A DNA stretch of 64,000 bases from Sisyra terminalis (taxonomy: Eukaryota > Arthropoda > Insecta > Neuroptera > Sisyridae), in assembly GCA_958496175.1 (NCBI GenBank), contig OY292274.1:10623689-10687688 (forward strand). Direction: 5' to 3'. The notes under the pieces were generated by a model, which was not told the origin of the DNA, ran no database searches, and worked only from the letters and a program-made list of their open reading frames with translations. The position numbers and the translations under genes are program-made. Below are positions 37,501 to 47,800 of the stretch, one piece after another (within the stretch, counting starts at the first letter, position 1; each line of letters begins with the position of its first letter).

Positions 37501-40500
37501 AAATTAAATCAATATATAAAGTTATTGCCCGGTTAATATAACTATTTTTTTATTTTATGCAGAACAGAAGGTAATTTTAAATCGATTGGTTTCATTTGCA
37601 AACTTGAATCAGGAAACTACTTTTGTTGAGGATTAAAGCTTGAGAAACTAATTCTTTTGTGTTCGAAACTTCAATGAAGAGTGCTTGGTGGAAATTGCTT
37701 AGTGATCCAGAATCGTACAAGGTTTGCATAAAAAATTTTTTTGTTCCAGTGGGAAAAAGATTAACACACTTAAAAGGCCCATATTTAAAAAAAAAAAAAC
37801 AGTTTTCCATAACTTTTGTAAGATTAATATTTCCCTGGGTTTTTTTCTCTGAACTACTCATAGATCTTTTAGTTTGTGGTACCGCAAATATATACAACAG
37901 TACCAAACATACCAATGATTCATCCATCCATTTATCTACAGTCATTTGTCCTTCTTTTTATAAATATTTTTCTATCGAAGTTGCTTCCATCATTTTATCT
38001 ACAAATGAAAAGTGATAACCACTCTTCATGATAGACAAAATAATTCAATAATGAAGCATATTTTTTTTTATTATTTAGTAAAATTTTATTTAGACACTAA
38101 ATTTGATTTCCAGTTAAATTTATTTTTATATGTATGAACCTTTTTTCAAAAATATTTTTAATACAATTTGTACATATGAAATAAGGATTAAATATTTCGC
38201 CATATAAACCAATATGTTAAGAAATCCTGAAAATAAAATATTACTACCCAAATTTTTTTTGATAACAAAGAACAATAACTAGTAAGTGCTAGTGATTAAT
38301 TAGTGTCGCTTAAGGCAAACATAACAATATTAATTCAATAATATTATGTAGTTAATCTATTTGTGATTGCCACGTAAAAATGAACGCAGTAAAAACGATA
38401 AATTGGAAGGTATTTATTTTAATTCAAACATTTTTACAAATAGGAAATTATTACCTTAAAATAACGGTTAATTATTTTTTTTTTTTTGTATAAAAAGCCT
38501 TGACAGATCAAAGTAAATATATTTGTTTTGGTTTTGATTTCCTGACCAAAACGGTACTTCCAAAATTAAACCATGTAAGTATTTTATGTAAATAATTTTA
38601 TATAAATTATTTTACAATTTTTCTAAAATATTTTCTCCACTTTTATGTAAAATAAAAATTCTTGACCTTGCAAACCAAACCAAACCATAAACGTATCGTA
38701 GAAACTTGCAATTGCAAGGGCAATTTTCTTATCAATATATTTAAGAAAATTACTACAAAATTAATTTCAATTTCAACTAGTTCGAAATATTTAAAAACCT
38801 GTCATTATTTTGAAATACTTACCTACCTACCAAACAAAATAGGCAACATAACTGGTTGAAAATTAGGAAATAAATTGTGAAATCTCGTAAAAGTAGATCA
38901 TATAATGAAATTAGAATAAAAAAAAAAATCTCTTGGTCACATGCCAGATACATGTTTATTAAGAAACTATGCTTTTGTCAATGAATAAAAGCCTGAACAA
39001 AGCTTTGAACAAATGTTGAAATCCGGGTACCCTCTTTGCATTCACATGATGGTTGTTTAATTATCTCCCTAATTTCTGGAAACATATAAAAGCAAATAGT
39101 GCATGAACACTAGACTGATTCAAAAAAAATGATGAATTTCTTTTTCTTTATTGTTGGGAATGACAAAAAAAAATCCTGTTAAAGTTTAAGCTCTTAATAT
39201 TACTATTAAGAGGTGCCGCATCGCAAATTTCGATTTTCCATTTAAATAACATAATATTCTCTTGCACTTTGGAATTTTATAACTCACGTTGGTGACAACA
39301 TTTCGGAATGACCAAAGTATATTCTTGTAGAAAATTGAACGATCTACAAAAAAAATCTCGACCAAGTTTTTGATATATTTATTACTTCGAAAGTTATTCG
39401 AGGTCAAAGTTGAACCAAAGAGAAATTTGAATATTTTTTCAATTTTTTGACGCAACCATCAATTTTATGAGAAAATTTTATAGGATATTTTTTGTAGAGC
39501 ACTTTTTTTCTATAACTTATCTCTATAAAAGTTTTTGATATTTTTTACAGGTTCTAAGTTATTTGCAATGAACTGAAAATATTCGTAATTTTATTGTAGC
39601 TAATGAATCCATCGATACAAATTACATAATGTAAATAACTTAGAACCTGTAAAAAATATCAAAAATTTTTATAGAAAGAAGTTATAGAAAAAAAAGTGCT
39701 CTACAAAAAATGTCCTATAAAATTTTTTCATAAAATTGATGGTTGCGTCAAAAAAATGAAAAAATATTAAAATTTCTCTTTAGTTCAAATTTGACCTCGA
39801 ATAACTTTTGAAGGAATAAATATATCAAAAACTTGTTCAAAACCTTTTTTGTAGATGGTTCAATTTTCTACAAGAATATACCTTGGTCATTCCGAAATAT
39901 TGTCAGCGACGTGAGCTATAAAATTCCAAAGTGCAAGAGAATATTATGTTATTTAAATGGAAAATCGAAATTTGCGATGCGGCACCTCTTAATATTAAGT
40001 GCTTAAACTTTCACAGGATTTTTTTTTGTCATTCCCAACAATAAAGAAAAAGAAATTCATAATTTTTTTTGAATCAGTCTAATGAACACATTCATTACTA
40101 ACTTTAATCTTTCACGGACATATCCTTTAAATTTTTTACTAAATCTCCCTTCAGAAATATGACCATTGACTACAATATGATATATACCATATAGTAAACC
40201 AGGAAAAAAAAATCTGCATAACTGCATTACCAGATAAAAATATCCGGTACACAATGGTTTATAGCTATAAAAGATTGGATATACTTTAGGTCAGGGGTGG
40301 ACAACGGTCGATCGCAAACAGGTCGACAGTCGTTTAAATCAACGGTTCCTAACCTTTTTCAGCCGCGGACCCCCAAGGAAATCAAGCATAATGCCAAGGA
40401 CCCCTGAGGGAAAAAAGGTGCAATTTTCGGACAGTATTATATTTTAGTATTCCTTCATTAAATTAAAAAACAAAAATAAACTTTTTCAAATGGGACCGCG

Positions 40501-42539
40501 GACACCCGAGGGTCCGCGGACCACAAGTTAGGAAACAATGGTTTAAATAATTCTTTAGACATATTTCAAATTCTTTAATTGAAAATGTATGAACATTTAG
40601 TAGACAATAAAACTTGAATTTAAAATACGCATTTATTCTACAACGGATATTATCGATTCCCAAAAAGGCCTCCTAAAACTCTCTTTTACTCATTCTATCT
40701 TTAAATTTGTATTTGTTTTTAATTTAACCCATTTTTCGACGTTGATACCGAATAAATAAGAAAAATTATTGTCGATCACACCAGTATCTATTAGACTCGC
40801 CCACCTTTTGCTATATGAAAAAATCTACAAGATATTCTTATTTCGACAAAATATTCAGTCCTATGAAATAGCCATAATTTTTCTTGTTACTCATGCAAAT
40901 CAGCTTTCGACATTTTTTTCAACATGCGTATGTGTCATCATTATTCGTTATAGTACACCAGATGCATCTTTTAATGCTAATGTTGTATTTTATCGAAAAT
41001 CCATTTGTTGTAAATTTTCACGCCATCTATGGGAAAATTTTATATCAAATTAAAAATTATATTAAGATAATAAATATTTTCTCTTATAGATCGTAAATTA
41101 ATTCGAAAATTTTGCGAAACAAAATCGGTCAAGTTTTATTTCCGAAATATATGATGCACATAAATTTACAAAGTAACTCCAATAGAAACCAAAAAAAAAA
41201 CTATGAGAAAAAAAAAATTTTAAAAATCGTAATCCACCATCTTCCTCTCGCGAAAATAATGGCAGTAGCATTTTCAATTAGCCGTTGTTCCTTTTCAGTA
41301 AATTTTTAATAACGTTTATCCGGAAAACGATGTGCAGATGACAGTATAATTCTGCCATTTTTATTTGTCTCTTATTACCGAGAGTACAATATGGCCACCG
41401 TAATCGTTGTTTCGAAAATACAGACAAGAAAAATATATTTCATATAATTTTAGTACTGAGATAGTACTAGAAAAATTAGCCACTTTTAGACGTGAGTCCC
41501 GAATTATTGTTGATATAAAGGAATCAGTTTCTTTTTAATTATATTTTTTCTTATAAAATTTGTTTAAGAAAAGCATCAATTTGTAAACTTTTTCCGACGT
41601 TTTCCCGAAAAATCCACGACCCGGACCCGAACAACGCCTTTCGCTTTTTATCTCGGATTAATTTTGTAGGTAAATATCAGCATGCTCAAACATCGTTACT
41701 CCGTCGCGGAATCAAAACATGAAAAAAATACAATAAATAAATAAATACGAACAATTTACTTTGTGGCTTACAAAACCACTAACACTTGTAATTACCTAAC
41801 GATGAAATTGGTTAAAAAAATATTAAATTAAATCAAATTTGAGTTCAGTTTTTGACGTACAAAAACAAAACGATTAGAAAAATTCCAACTAATGCATTTT
41901 TAAAGTCATAAAAAGCTGTCATTTATGCGAATAAAAGGAATAGCTGATGTTAATAACAATTCTTATATTCCCATTTCAGAAATTTTGTAACTTTCTTAGG
42001 TAAAATAAAAAAATAGGTAATAAAAGTCAATATTATGATAAATTACACGTGTACATCCCCTGCTTCCCATTAGTGAGGGCGTTTGTGAATGTATCGCTTT
42101 ATGATAACGTAGGCGATTATTGTCGTTATATTTTTAGATAAAATATTTAATAAATTATATGTTAAAAACGACGCAAAAAGGTAATAACATAATAGTTTCG
42201 TCACTTATAAAATAATTTAGAGGTAACTGGTTCAATTAGGTAATATGCGCTGCAATAAATCTATTTAAATCAATAAATGAAAATTATTTGAGAATGCATT
42301 AAAAACATTAGTCTTAAATTGCAGTTTATTTATTTTACCTTGGTCGTTATATTAGGATGGTCAAGATCGCGTTTCCATCGGGAATTTGTGCCCCAGGTCT
42401 CTGCATCGAAATGTTCTGCCAAATGTTCCAAACCTCCAGCATCACTGTTCCGGTCAAATACAGTTAAACTTTTCACAGCATAAAATTTACACGTAAACAA
42501 AAAAATTAGAAAACTGAATGCAATCCACTTAATTGTCAT
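19217..42539 (-). CDS. SORL1: Sortilin-related receptor (SORL1/LR11-like), complete gene
   Basis: This type I receptor would sort cargo between Golgi, endosome and surface. Exons in transcription order are 42539-42339, 27843-27589, 27519-27358, 27300-26380, 26318-26042, 25981-25783, 25723-23896, 23837-23639, 23581-23357, 23301-22858, 21521-21307, 21150-20913, 20854-20606, 20543-20284, 20167-19896, 19795-19599, 19537-19337 and 19278-19217. They total 6405 nt (2134 residues plus stop) with every phase consistent; human SORL1 is about 2214 residues. Domains: signal peptide (1-24), RWKR (54-57), VPS10 and 10CC (to about 690), YWTD propeller, EGF, nine LDLa (about 1063-1463), FN3 array (to about 2045), membrane helix (about 2062-2083) and a tail with FANSHY and C-terminal DDEPLVIA. 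The first exon lies 14.5 kb upstream of the second, and its assignment rests on phase, signal peptide and furin site. Confidence 0.93.
19599..21521 (-). CDS. SORL1: SORL1-like exons 11-16: fibronectin III array
   Basis: Exons 21521-21307, 21150-20913, 20854-20606, 20543-20284, 20167-19896 and 19795-19599 encode the membrane-proximal FN3 units. Typical strand-B Trp motifs are [32 protein letters not shown] and YILYWETS, and strand-F Tyr motifs include VTYSFKIKA and CEKYLFAV. Junction phases 0, 1, 1, 0, 2 and 1 chain correctly. All introns are GT-AG and most are short (about 60-160 bp). Confidence 0.9.
22323..22380 (+). repeat. Single hAT-type terminal end in SORL1 intron
   Basis: The stretch starting CAGTAGTTCTCAACCTTTTA looks like one end of the common animal hAT MITEs that start CAGTGGTTCTCAACC. 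I could not find the opposite end, so it is probably a truncated relic. It lies in the 1336-bp intron 21522-22857, which otherwise shows nothing recognisable. Confidence 0.4.
22858..23837 (-). CDS. SORL1: SORL1-like exons 8-10: LDLa 6-9 and first FN3
   Basis: Exons 23837-23639, 23581-23357 and 23301-22858 encode four more LDLa modules (for example [15 protein letters not shown] and [14 protein letters not shown]) separated by short linkers. The seventh LDLa is split by the intron 23582-23638. The ninth has a degenerate acidic end (DCYDNFDE). The last exon then begins the FN3 array (LLLYWWIPI ... [15 protein letters not shown]) and ends in phase 1 at GGAA|GTAAGT. Confidence 0.9.
23896..25723 (-). 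CDS. SORL1: SORL1-like exon 7: end of 10CC, YWTD propeller, EGF and LDLa 1-5
   Basis: This single 1828-bp exon completes the 10CC module. It then encodes the LDLR class-B propeller (YFVDG, IFWTDW, IYWVDA, MYWDDW), an EGF-like module ([10 protein letters not shown] ... CACPDG) and five LDLa repeats with the Ca-binding DCxDxSDE pattern. The fifth LDLa has a two-residue insertion ([10 protein letters not shown]). An exon this large contrasts with the many small exons vertebrates use for the same region, so intron loss is a reasonable inference. It ends at AAT|GTAAGC after a Thr/Pro-rich linker. Confidence 0.93.
25783..27843 (-). CDS. SORL1: SORL1-like exons 2-6: VPS10 propeller and 10CC module
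   Basis: Exons 27843-27589, 27519-27358, 27300-26380, 26318-26042 and 25981-25783 encode the ten-bladed VPS10 domain that binds cargo in the lumen. Asp-box motifs are visible in [31 protein letters not shown] and SIDEGETW. Conserved landmarks include [11 protein letters not shown] at the start, [13 protein letters not shown], and [10 protein letters not shown] before the last blades. The following Cys-rich 10CC stretch begins [12 protein letters not shown] and continues into the next exon. All splice junctions are GT-AG. Confidence 0.93.
28092..29377 (+). mobile_element. Intact mariner transposon in intron 1 of the SORL1-like gene
   Basis: The element is 1286 bp, the usual mariner size. Its inverted repeats start T(T/A)AGGTGTGTGAATAAG and match over about 32 bases with one difference. 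It is flanked by TA on both sides (28090-28091 and 29378-29379). It carries one uninterrupted transposase gene and lies antisense to the host gene. Near-perfect ends and an open frame suggest a recent insertion. Base composition is clearly less AT-rich than the surrounding intron, in keeping with horizontal arrival. Confidence 0.95.
28264..29301 (+). CDS. Mariner transposase (DD34D), apparently intact
   Basis: From the ATG at 28264 the frame encodes 345 residues, the same length as Mos1 transposase. The N-terminal half holds the paired-like HTH region ([20 protein letters not shown] and RSGRP, then [10 protein letters not shown]). The catalytic triad is visible as [16 protein letters not shown] and PSDYHLF. 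I count 34 residues between the second and third Asp, which is the mariner DD34D spacing. No stop or frameshift is present. It catalyses cut-and-paste transposition into TA sites. The frame also opens two codons upstream, but the ATG gives the family length. Confidence 0.95.
   Translation: MSKFEPSRRHLREVSLYWFNLKKSAAEAHRLLQEAYGEGCVDDSSVRGWFRRFKSGDFDVEDKERSGRPQIFEDQELATLLDEDSCQTQEELAEALGVDRTTISKRLKAMGMIQKQGNWVPYELKLRDVERRFFTCEQLLQRHKRKGFLHRIVTGDEKWIRYDNPKRRKSWGLPGHASSSTAKPNIHGAKLMLCIWWDQLGVVYYELLKPNEKITGEVYRRQLMRLSRALREKRPQYSDRHDKVILQHDNARPHVAQPVKTYLETLKWEVLPHPPYSPDIAPSDYHLFRSMTHGLADQHFHSYEEAKKWVDDWIEAKPVEFFRNGIRMLPERWGKVVASDGQYFQ
30579..30935. mobile_element. PIF/Harbinger-like MITE, 357 bp
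   Basis: Perfect terminal inverted repeats start GGGGCCGTTCATAAAATACG, and TAA lies on both sides (30576-30578 and 30936-30938), which fits the 3-bp duplications of PIF/Harbinger elements. The interior is rich in C-tracts near both ends. The GGGGCCGTYCATAAA start is a type I have seen in several insect genomes. It has no ORF. Confidence 0.8.
33130..33960 (+). repeat. RTE-like interspersed repeat, copy A
   Basis: The segment matches, in opposite orientation, about 47690-48460. Shared blocks include AAACACTTTCCAAATTTCATCG, ACGTTGTACATACAAAATT and TTTGGTATAAGTA. The start (33130-33290) is itself repeated in diverged form at about 33807-33960. The CCAAATTTCATCG wording is typical of insect RTE/SINE 3' regions. 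It has no coding frame. Confidence 0.6.
34021..34062 (+). repeat. ATT/ACT trinucleotide microsatellite
   Basis: A run of ATT units passes into ACT units and back to ATT. It probably marks the end of a neighbouring retroposon. Confidence 0.7.
34128..34215 (-). repeat. tRNA-like sequence (SINE head or tRNA relic)
   Basis: On the minus strand a T-arm GTGGG-TTCGAAT-CTCAC with five pairs is preceded by a plausible A-box (TAGCGTTATGGCTTACG). I could not form a full acceptor stem, so it is a tRNA-derived SINE head or pseudogene rather than a working tRNA. An AT-rich tail and the microsatellite follow downstream on that strand. Confidence 0.5.
34330..34560 (+). repeat. RTE/SINE-type 3' end with CAGA tail
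   Basis: The stretch contains TTACCTTTCCAATGATATATA, ACCAAATTTCATTAAATTCGG, then GGGACACACAGACAGACAGA. These are familiar from the 3' ends of insect RTE LINEs and their SINEs. A second short CAGACAGACGTAAGAATTTT follows near 34626. It has no ORF. Confidence 0.6.
39112..40081. mobile_element. hAT-like foldback MITE, TAGACTGATTC family, copy 2
   Basis: It is flanked by an exact 8-bp duplication, ATGAACAC (39104-39111 and 40082-40089). The ends are TAGACTGATTC and GAATCAGTCTA. At 970 bp it is shorter than copies 1 and 3, and the centre differs. It has no transposase. It lies in intron 1 of the SORL1-like gene. Confidence 0.92.
40340..40540. mobile_element. Short hAT MITE, 201 bp
   Basis: The ends CAACGGTTCCTAACC and CATTGTTTCCTAACT (right strand) enclose GC-rich GCGGACCC blocks typical of this widespread hAT MITE type. 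An exact 8-bp duplication, GTTTAAAT (40332-40339 and 40541-40548), fits nTnnnnAn. Confidence 0.88.
42339..42539 (-). CDS. SORL1: SORL1-like exon 1: signal peptide and propeptide
   Basis: The ATG at 42537-42539 opens a 67-residue exon with a hydrophobic signal sequence ([10 protein letters not shown]) followed by an acidic propeptide and a furin-type RWKR at residues 54-57. It ends at AAG|GTAAAA in phase 0. The next exon (27843) also starts in phase 0, and its [12 protein letters not shown] is the usual start of the SORL1 VPS10 domain right after the furin-cleaved propeptide. No other minus-strand ORF in the intervening 14.5 kb offers a signal peptide. Confidence 0.75.
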
Positions 42540-44733
42540 TTTGGTGAATTAAACAAAAAGACGAAATCACTTCAATACTTAAGTGCAAATGTCTTTTGGT
42601 CTACGTTTAAGACAAACATAAATTTGAGAGACTTCCTCAATGTTTATACAAACACGCTTCTACGTATGACTGATTACTTTATTTGAATAATTTACATTTT
42701 ATACGTGACATGACAAAGCCGCAATCAGCTGATGATAATTGATTGATGCGCAGCAGCCAATAGAGGGAGCTTTGACCATTCAGCTCGACCAATCAGAAAT
42801 GAGGAAAATTACTTGGCGTCAAACACGATCGATGCTCCACCTAGCGAAAACTTTGAATATTGTTTTAAGACACGTTTTTAAATTTTAATGATTACAAACA
42901 TTACAAATTACTTTTAGATTTTGGTTTCTCAAAGCTCCTTTAATCGCTGGCAACAATTGAATCGGATTAACGAAACTACACAAATTATACACTAGGTGGC
43001 TATATTATTTGGGACAAAAGTCAAAGAATTATTATTTGAATTTATAATATATTTGCAGCGCGCTTCTTCGGATATGCAAAAAATTAGAGAATATTATATT
43101 TAAAATATGAAAACTAACAGGCAAAATATCACATGCGATGACCAAAAACAAATTACTTACACAAGAAAAGTATATTAATCGAACATTAAAAATTTGATTA
43201 GGGATCGATGCAGTTCTTTATAATATTATGTTCATCAATTATAAATCGAAAACTTCATAGATTTAAATACCCGCTTTATTTATGACTGCCCATTATTTTG
43301 TACATTTCTTTGGAATGTTAAGAGAACCACAGGGGATAGATTGAAAGATAAGAATAGCAATTGTCCATTGCGAACCCCTTCTTCATAAATACATATTTTA
43401 CAATTGAAAATTAGAATTGATACACAATAAATAGGCGTAAATTTAACATTTATATAAATTAAAAGATCAAAACAATTAAATTTGAAGTTTCAAGAAGTTT
43501 AAAAAGCTTTTTCTTATGTAAATCAATAAAAGATGAAACTAAAATAAAAGATAAGTACAAAGATGCCTTCTTACCGAAAGAAAAAGGGTAGTTTATGGTT
43601 ACAAAGATAAAACGGATAGCATTATTTTAATTTATAGGTAAAATTGTTTATTATACATAAATGTTTATTTTATTTTAAGTGATTCCATCTAAATTTTAAA
43701 ATCATAGAACTTATGGTATAAAACCGCATTAAAGTTGAAAACCAATTGCATTTGTTCTCTGGTTTCGATTTTGGGAAATGAAATATTCAACAATACGAAT
43801 GTATTCTTTAAGGTTTTTTTATAAGTCAAATTAGTTCAAATACCATTTCTGGAATTTTCTTGTGATATTACATAATTTGGTATAAAAAATACGAATATAA
43901 AAAGATGTGTTATTAACTAGACTTGTAAAAATCTATACCTACTTTGTCATTGTCGGCAAAAACATTAAAGGTTTTTTACAAATCTTTAATTATAGTGCGA
44001 TATTTGAAAAATCTAAATTATTTACCCAAGCATTTTCTTTTATAATCGTCAAAATGATTTATTTTCATTGATTTAAATTTGTTTATTGGTATTCAAAATG
44101 AAATTTTATTTAAAATGCATAACAAATTGTATTTTCTTAGAATGCAAAATTGTTTACTTCTGTTTAAGAAAATTTAAATATATTGATGATTTTTGATATA
44201 TTTAATTTTCATAATAATTTTACTTTCGTAAAATTTGTATTACTTGTATTATATTTTTGGGAAACTAATTTTTATTTTCTAACCCTAGAGAGCGCAATGA
44301 TCAATTCAATTAATGAAAGTTTATATTTGAAGTAATGACATAAAAGTTACATTTTAAATTGATTTGATCATTTTGGTGAAAACTGGGAAGAAAGTTATTT
44401 GTTTTTTTGAATGAAACCTCAATAAAAACATAGCATTTTTATTTGAAATCATAAAAATGCAGCGAAATAGCGCTACCTACATTTAAAAAAAGAAGCTTGT
44501 GCTTAACAAATTGGGCGTGTGCTTGGAGGAAATGAGGGCGCTGCTTGTAGCTTCGTTTGGCGTCTTCTACCCAAGCCGACCACCATACTTGAAAAAAACC
44601 TGTATGTTGTGTAGTGTGGCGATTACTGTTGGCGTCTTTTGACATCTCAACTTATTTTCTAGTACCCAAGTGAAATCGTAAACGCATCGTTTTAATTACT
44701 ATTTCTTTCGACATAAATTGAAAAATTTCCACG
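42540..44733. promoter_or_regulatory. Divergent intergenic region between SORL1-like and ZAD genes
   Basis: The two genes point away from each other across 2.2 kb. Two CCAAT boxes (42757-42761 and 42789-42793) lie about 220-250 bases upstream of the SORL1-like ATG, within a locally less AT-rich stretch (about 42720-42850). A second less AT-rich stretch at about 44460-44640 lies just upstream of the ZAD start codon. Both are plausible core promoters. The middle is plain AT-rich sequence with no ORF or repeat that I recognise. Confidence 0.4.
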
Positions 44734-44895
44734 ATGACTCTGGCTGAAAGAAAAGCGGCATTAAAAGCAATGCGTATTTGTCGCTTTTGTTTAACCGATG
44801 AAGAACCATTATCGAGTATTTATGACCGTGATAACCGTACAGTAAAAAATTCAATTCCTTTGCCGCTTCAAATAATGGCGTGTGTATCAATCGAG
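44734..44895 (+). CDS. ZAD gene exon 1
   Basis: The ATG at 44734 starts 54 residues that include the first ZAD ligand pair (RICRFC). The exon ends at GAG|GTTTGT in phase 0. An in-frame second Met at residue 13 is possible, but it lies just before the first Cys and leaves the ZAD intact either way. Confidence 0.85.
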
Positions 44896-47800
44896 GTTTG
44901 TATTCATGATTAATTCTTCAAATACATATTCTAATTTTGTGATAATTTAATCTTAAATACTGCTGTTTTAATCTTTTTTCACATCAATATCCATATTGCT
45001 GCTTCTTAAATCTTGAAATACTCTTACATTTTCCAGCTTTCGTTTATTTTGTGCATCGTAAGTAACGACACCTAGTGAACCAATAAACAACCAACTAATT
45101 TCTCAGCTTTTATCGGTTTTATTTTACTTATAATTGTTTAATACGTTTAACACGTTTAATATTTAACGTTTTTCTAAGCATATACTCGAATTTCTAATGG
45201 CCACTATTTAACAGTATTTATTCTAAATAAATATAATATATCGCAAGTATTTAATTGTAAATGCTTTGATGTAACTTTATATATCAAGTTTTACGCGTTA
45301 CCTGTTCAATTATTGCAAGTTTTTAATGTTAATTTTGTTACCTGTTCTATTAGAACTTTTTATTAATAAGTATATAAGTATTTTAACAAGTGTATCGTGT
45401 ACATTATGGCTGTAGCTATATTATATTTTTCTTTTGATAGAAGGGATGAAAATAGTTTATTGCTACGATAGGTTTCAAATAATTCTTTTAAGAACTGATT
45501 TAGGTAATTTTTTAAGTTGAATATGAAAAGTTTATCTGGAAATCAGGGGCGTAATTGCAGTGAAAAAGCGTAAATATCTTCGGCTCTATTAACATAGTGA
45601 CACAATTCTAATATCAATAAAGTTAATATTAACACCATTTGATTCATATACTATAGTTACCACTTTATTTGATAATCCTCTAAAATAAAATATTAGACTA
45701 ATTTATTCCTGTATATATTTCTCGATTTACTTACCCAATTACTTAACTCACTGGACTCGATATTTTACTCAACTTAGTCATTTGACTAGGGTTAACACGC
45801 CTATATCGTTTACTCGATTTATTTAAATGCAGTTAAAAGCAGTGTCGTAGCTACCTAGGGGCTATGCGGGGCAGTGCCCCGGGGCCCTCAAGCTCAGGGG
45901 GCCCTCGAATCCTTACCAGAAATCTCGATCGAACTGAACTTTTGGAAATTCAGTTGGAAGTTCACCAATTATGTAAGGAAATAATGAGCAAATATGGAGT
46001 GCTAGAATGCGACCTAACTGAAATATTTACAGCAATGTTATTATTCTTTACAATTCCTGTCACTTCTGCAGCGGCTGAAAGGTCATTTAGCAAGTTAAAA
46101 ATAATAAAAAACTATTTAAGAAATAATATGGGTCAAACTCGACTCCGACATTTATCGCAAATATTAATTGAAAACAAAACCGCATCAAGCCTGGATTTAA
46201 ACGAAGTCATTGATACTTTTGCGAAAACTAAAGCTAGGAAAAAATTGTAAATATAATTGTTATTTAGTCAGTTGGTAGGCCCGACCTTTATATAATAAAC
46301 CCTTGAATCTTCTCTATTTCGTTTTATTAGCCAAACCTACACCAAGTATTAATTGTAATTTACGTTGTTACTGTTTAATATTTTTATTACTTGCCCTGCA
46401 GTGCACCAAAAAGAGCTTAAGTAGCTTAGCATTTTTAAAATATTTGTATATTACATATTTTTATTTGATAAAAACTAATTAGTTTATATAGCAGTGGGGC
46501 CTCATTTTTTAATTTGCCCCAGGGCCCTTGGTTACCTAGCTACGCCACTGGTTAAGAGTTTAGATTATGTCTATGCTTAGCTTTGCTATTCAAATATCTT
46601 CATTGTAAGTGCTTTGGGATCTTCAATTGAACTTAAACTACTACTTCAATATTTCAGAAAGAGTATTCAATCTTGATTTAAAAGAAGAATCATATTTTGA
46701 AAGTACTATAAAATTTATTTTATAGAAACGAAGAAGTACTTTTTTAATGGTTATTTACAGACACTTAATGGCAATCTAGGATTACTAAACTCATAAATTG
46801 AGGCATATTGAAAATTCACAAAAAATTAAAAAATCTTGTCTACTTGTCCGTGAGTAGACTTGAAAGATGAAGTTATTAGGAGAAATACCCTTTTTTATAT
46901 CTACAAGATTTCAAACCTAATCGAAATCTAGGCAGAACTAGAAAATTTTGAGATAGGAAATAAATGATAAATATCTTAACTGACCATTTCGGAATTTCTA
47001 AACCAATTTTGGTAATGAAATTACATTCAAAAATTGTTTTTTTTCTACTTGGGGTAATTGGATTTAAACATCAACGATTTTTATTTTGCTGTTGGATTTC
47101 TTTGAAAATTGTTAAAAACATTAAATTTTATTTAATTTGAATTTTTGTTACAGGTTTTTCCCACAGATGGAATGCCTCAATTGTTGTGCGATCAATGTCG
47201 GCTACAAACCACACGTTCGTACAAATTTAAAACATATTGCAAACAATCTGACGATGCTCTCAAACTTTTTCTGGCAACTGGTAATTTGAGTAAACCAGAA
47301 AAAAGTATTCAAGAAATTTTGGAAGTAAGAAAATTTAATTTATGAATAGTTTTTCGAATTGTTCACTCTTATTTCTTCTTTTAAACTTCATTTTAGCATG
47401 ATTTTATGCTCTCTATTTTCCCAACTATTGTTTTATTCTTATTCTATTGTTAGTGCTATTTTATTCGTTTGCTTAGGAAATCATTTATTTTGGTGAAAAC
47501 AGATTTTTATTTGAACTAGACACTTAAAATTTTAAACATTCAATATTGTGATTTCGGTAAATTATCCACAAGTATTATGTTCTGAAATTTTCTTGGAACA
47601 TTTGTCTTTTATTTAAAAATTATTCTATGTTGTTAAGTGGACAGTTAATATTATATGACTTTACTAGTAGTTGCCCGTTGCATTCGCAATTAAAGGTTCT
47701 ATCTCAATAAAATGTTTAATGAGATAATGTAGAGTTTATCAACAATCGAAATTTTAAATTTAATAATCAAAGTGTTGTTAATATAAAAAAAAAGTTTATA

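Larger units (their letters stand above)
27844..42338 (-). other. SORL1-like intron 1 (14.5 kb)
   Basis: This intron holds the mariner (28092), a PIF-like MITE (30579), RTE-like and tRNA-like repeats (33.1-34.7 kb), a foldback hAT MITE (39112) and a short hAT MITE (40340). Elsewhere (29.4-30.5, 31.0-33.1, 34.9-39.1 and 40.6-42.3 kb) it is AT-rich with only small chance ORFs. A 118-codon plus-strand frame at 37659-38015 has no recognisable domain. Confidence 0.75.

Noticed and set aside
37592..38015. Overlapping 117-118 codon ORFs on both strands
   Set aside because: No recognisable domain, poly-Lys/Phe runs from A/T tracts, and both strands open; treated as chance.
39186..39455. 89-codon ORF in a foldback copy as a transposase gene
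   Set aside because: The frame lies in the palindromic arm, recurs with stops in other copies and has no transposase motif.
42729..42745. CTGATGA near the SORL1 promoter as a ribozyme core
   Set aside because: No GAAA or pairing stem II follows within a plausible distance.
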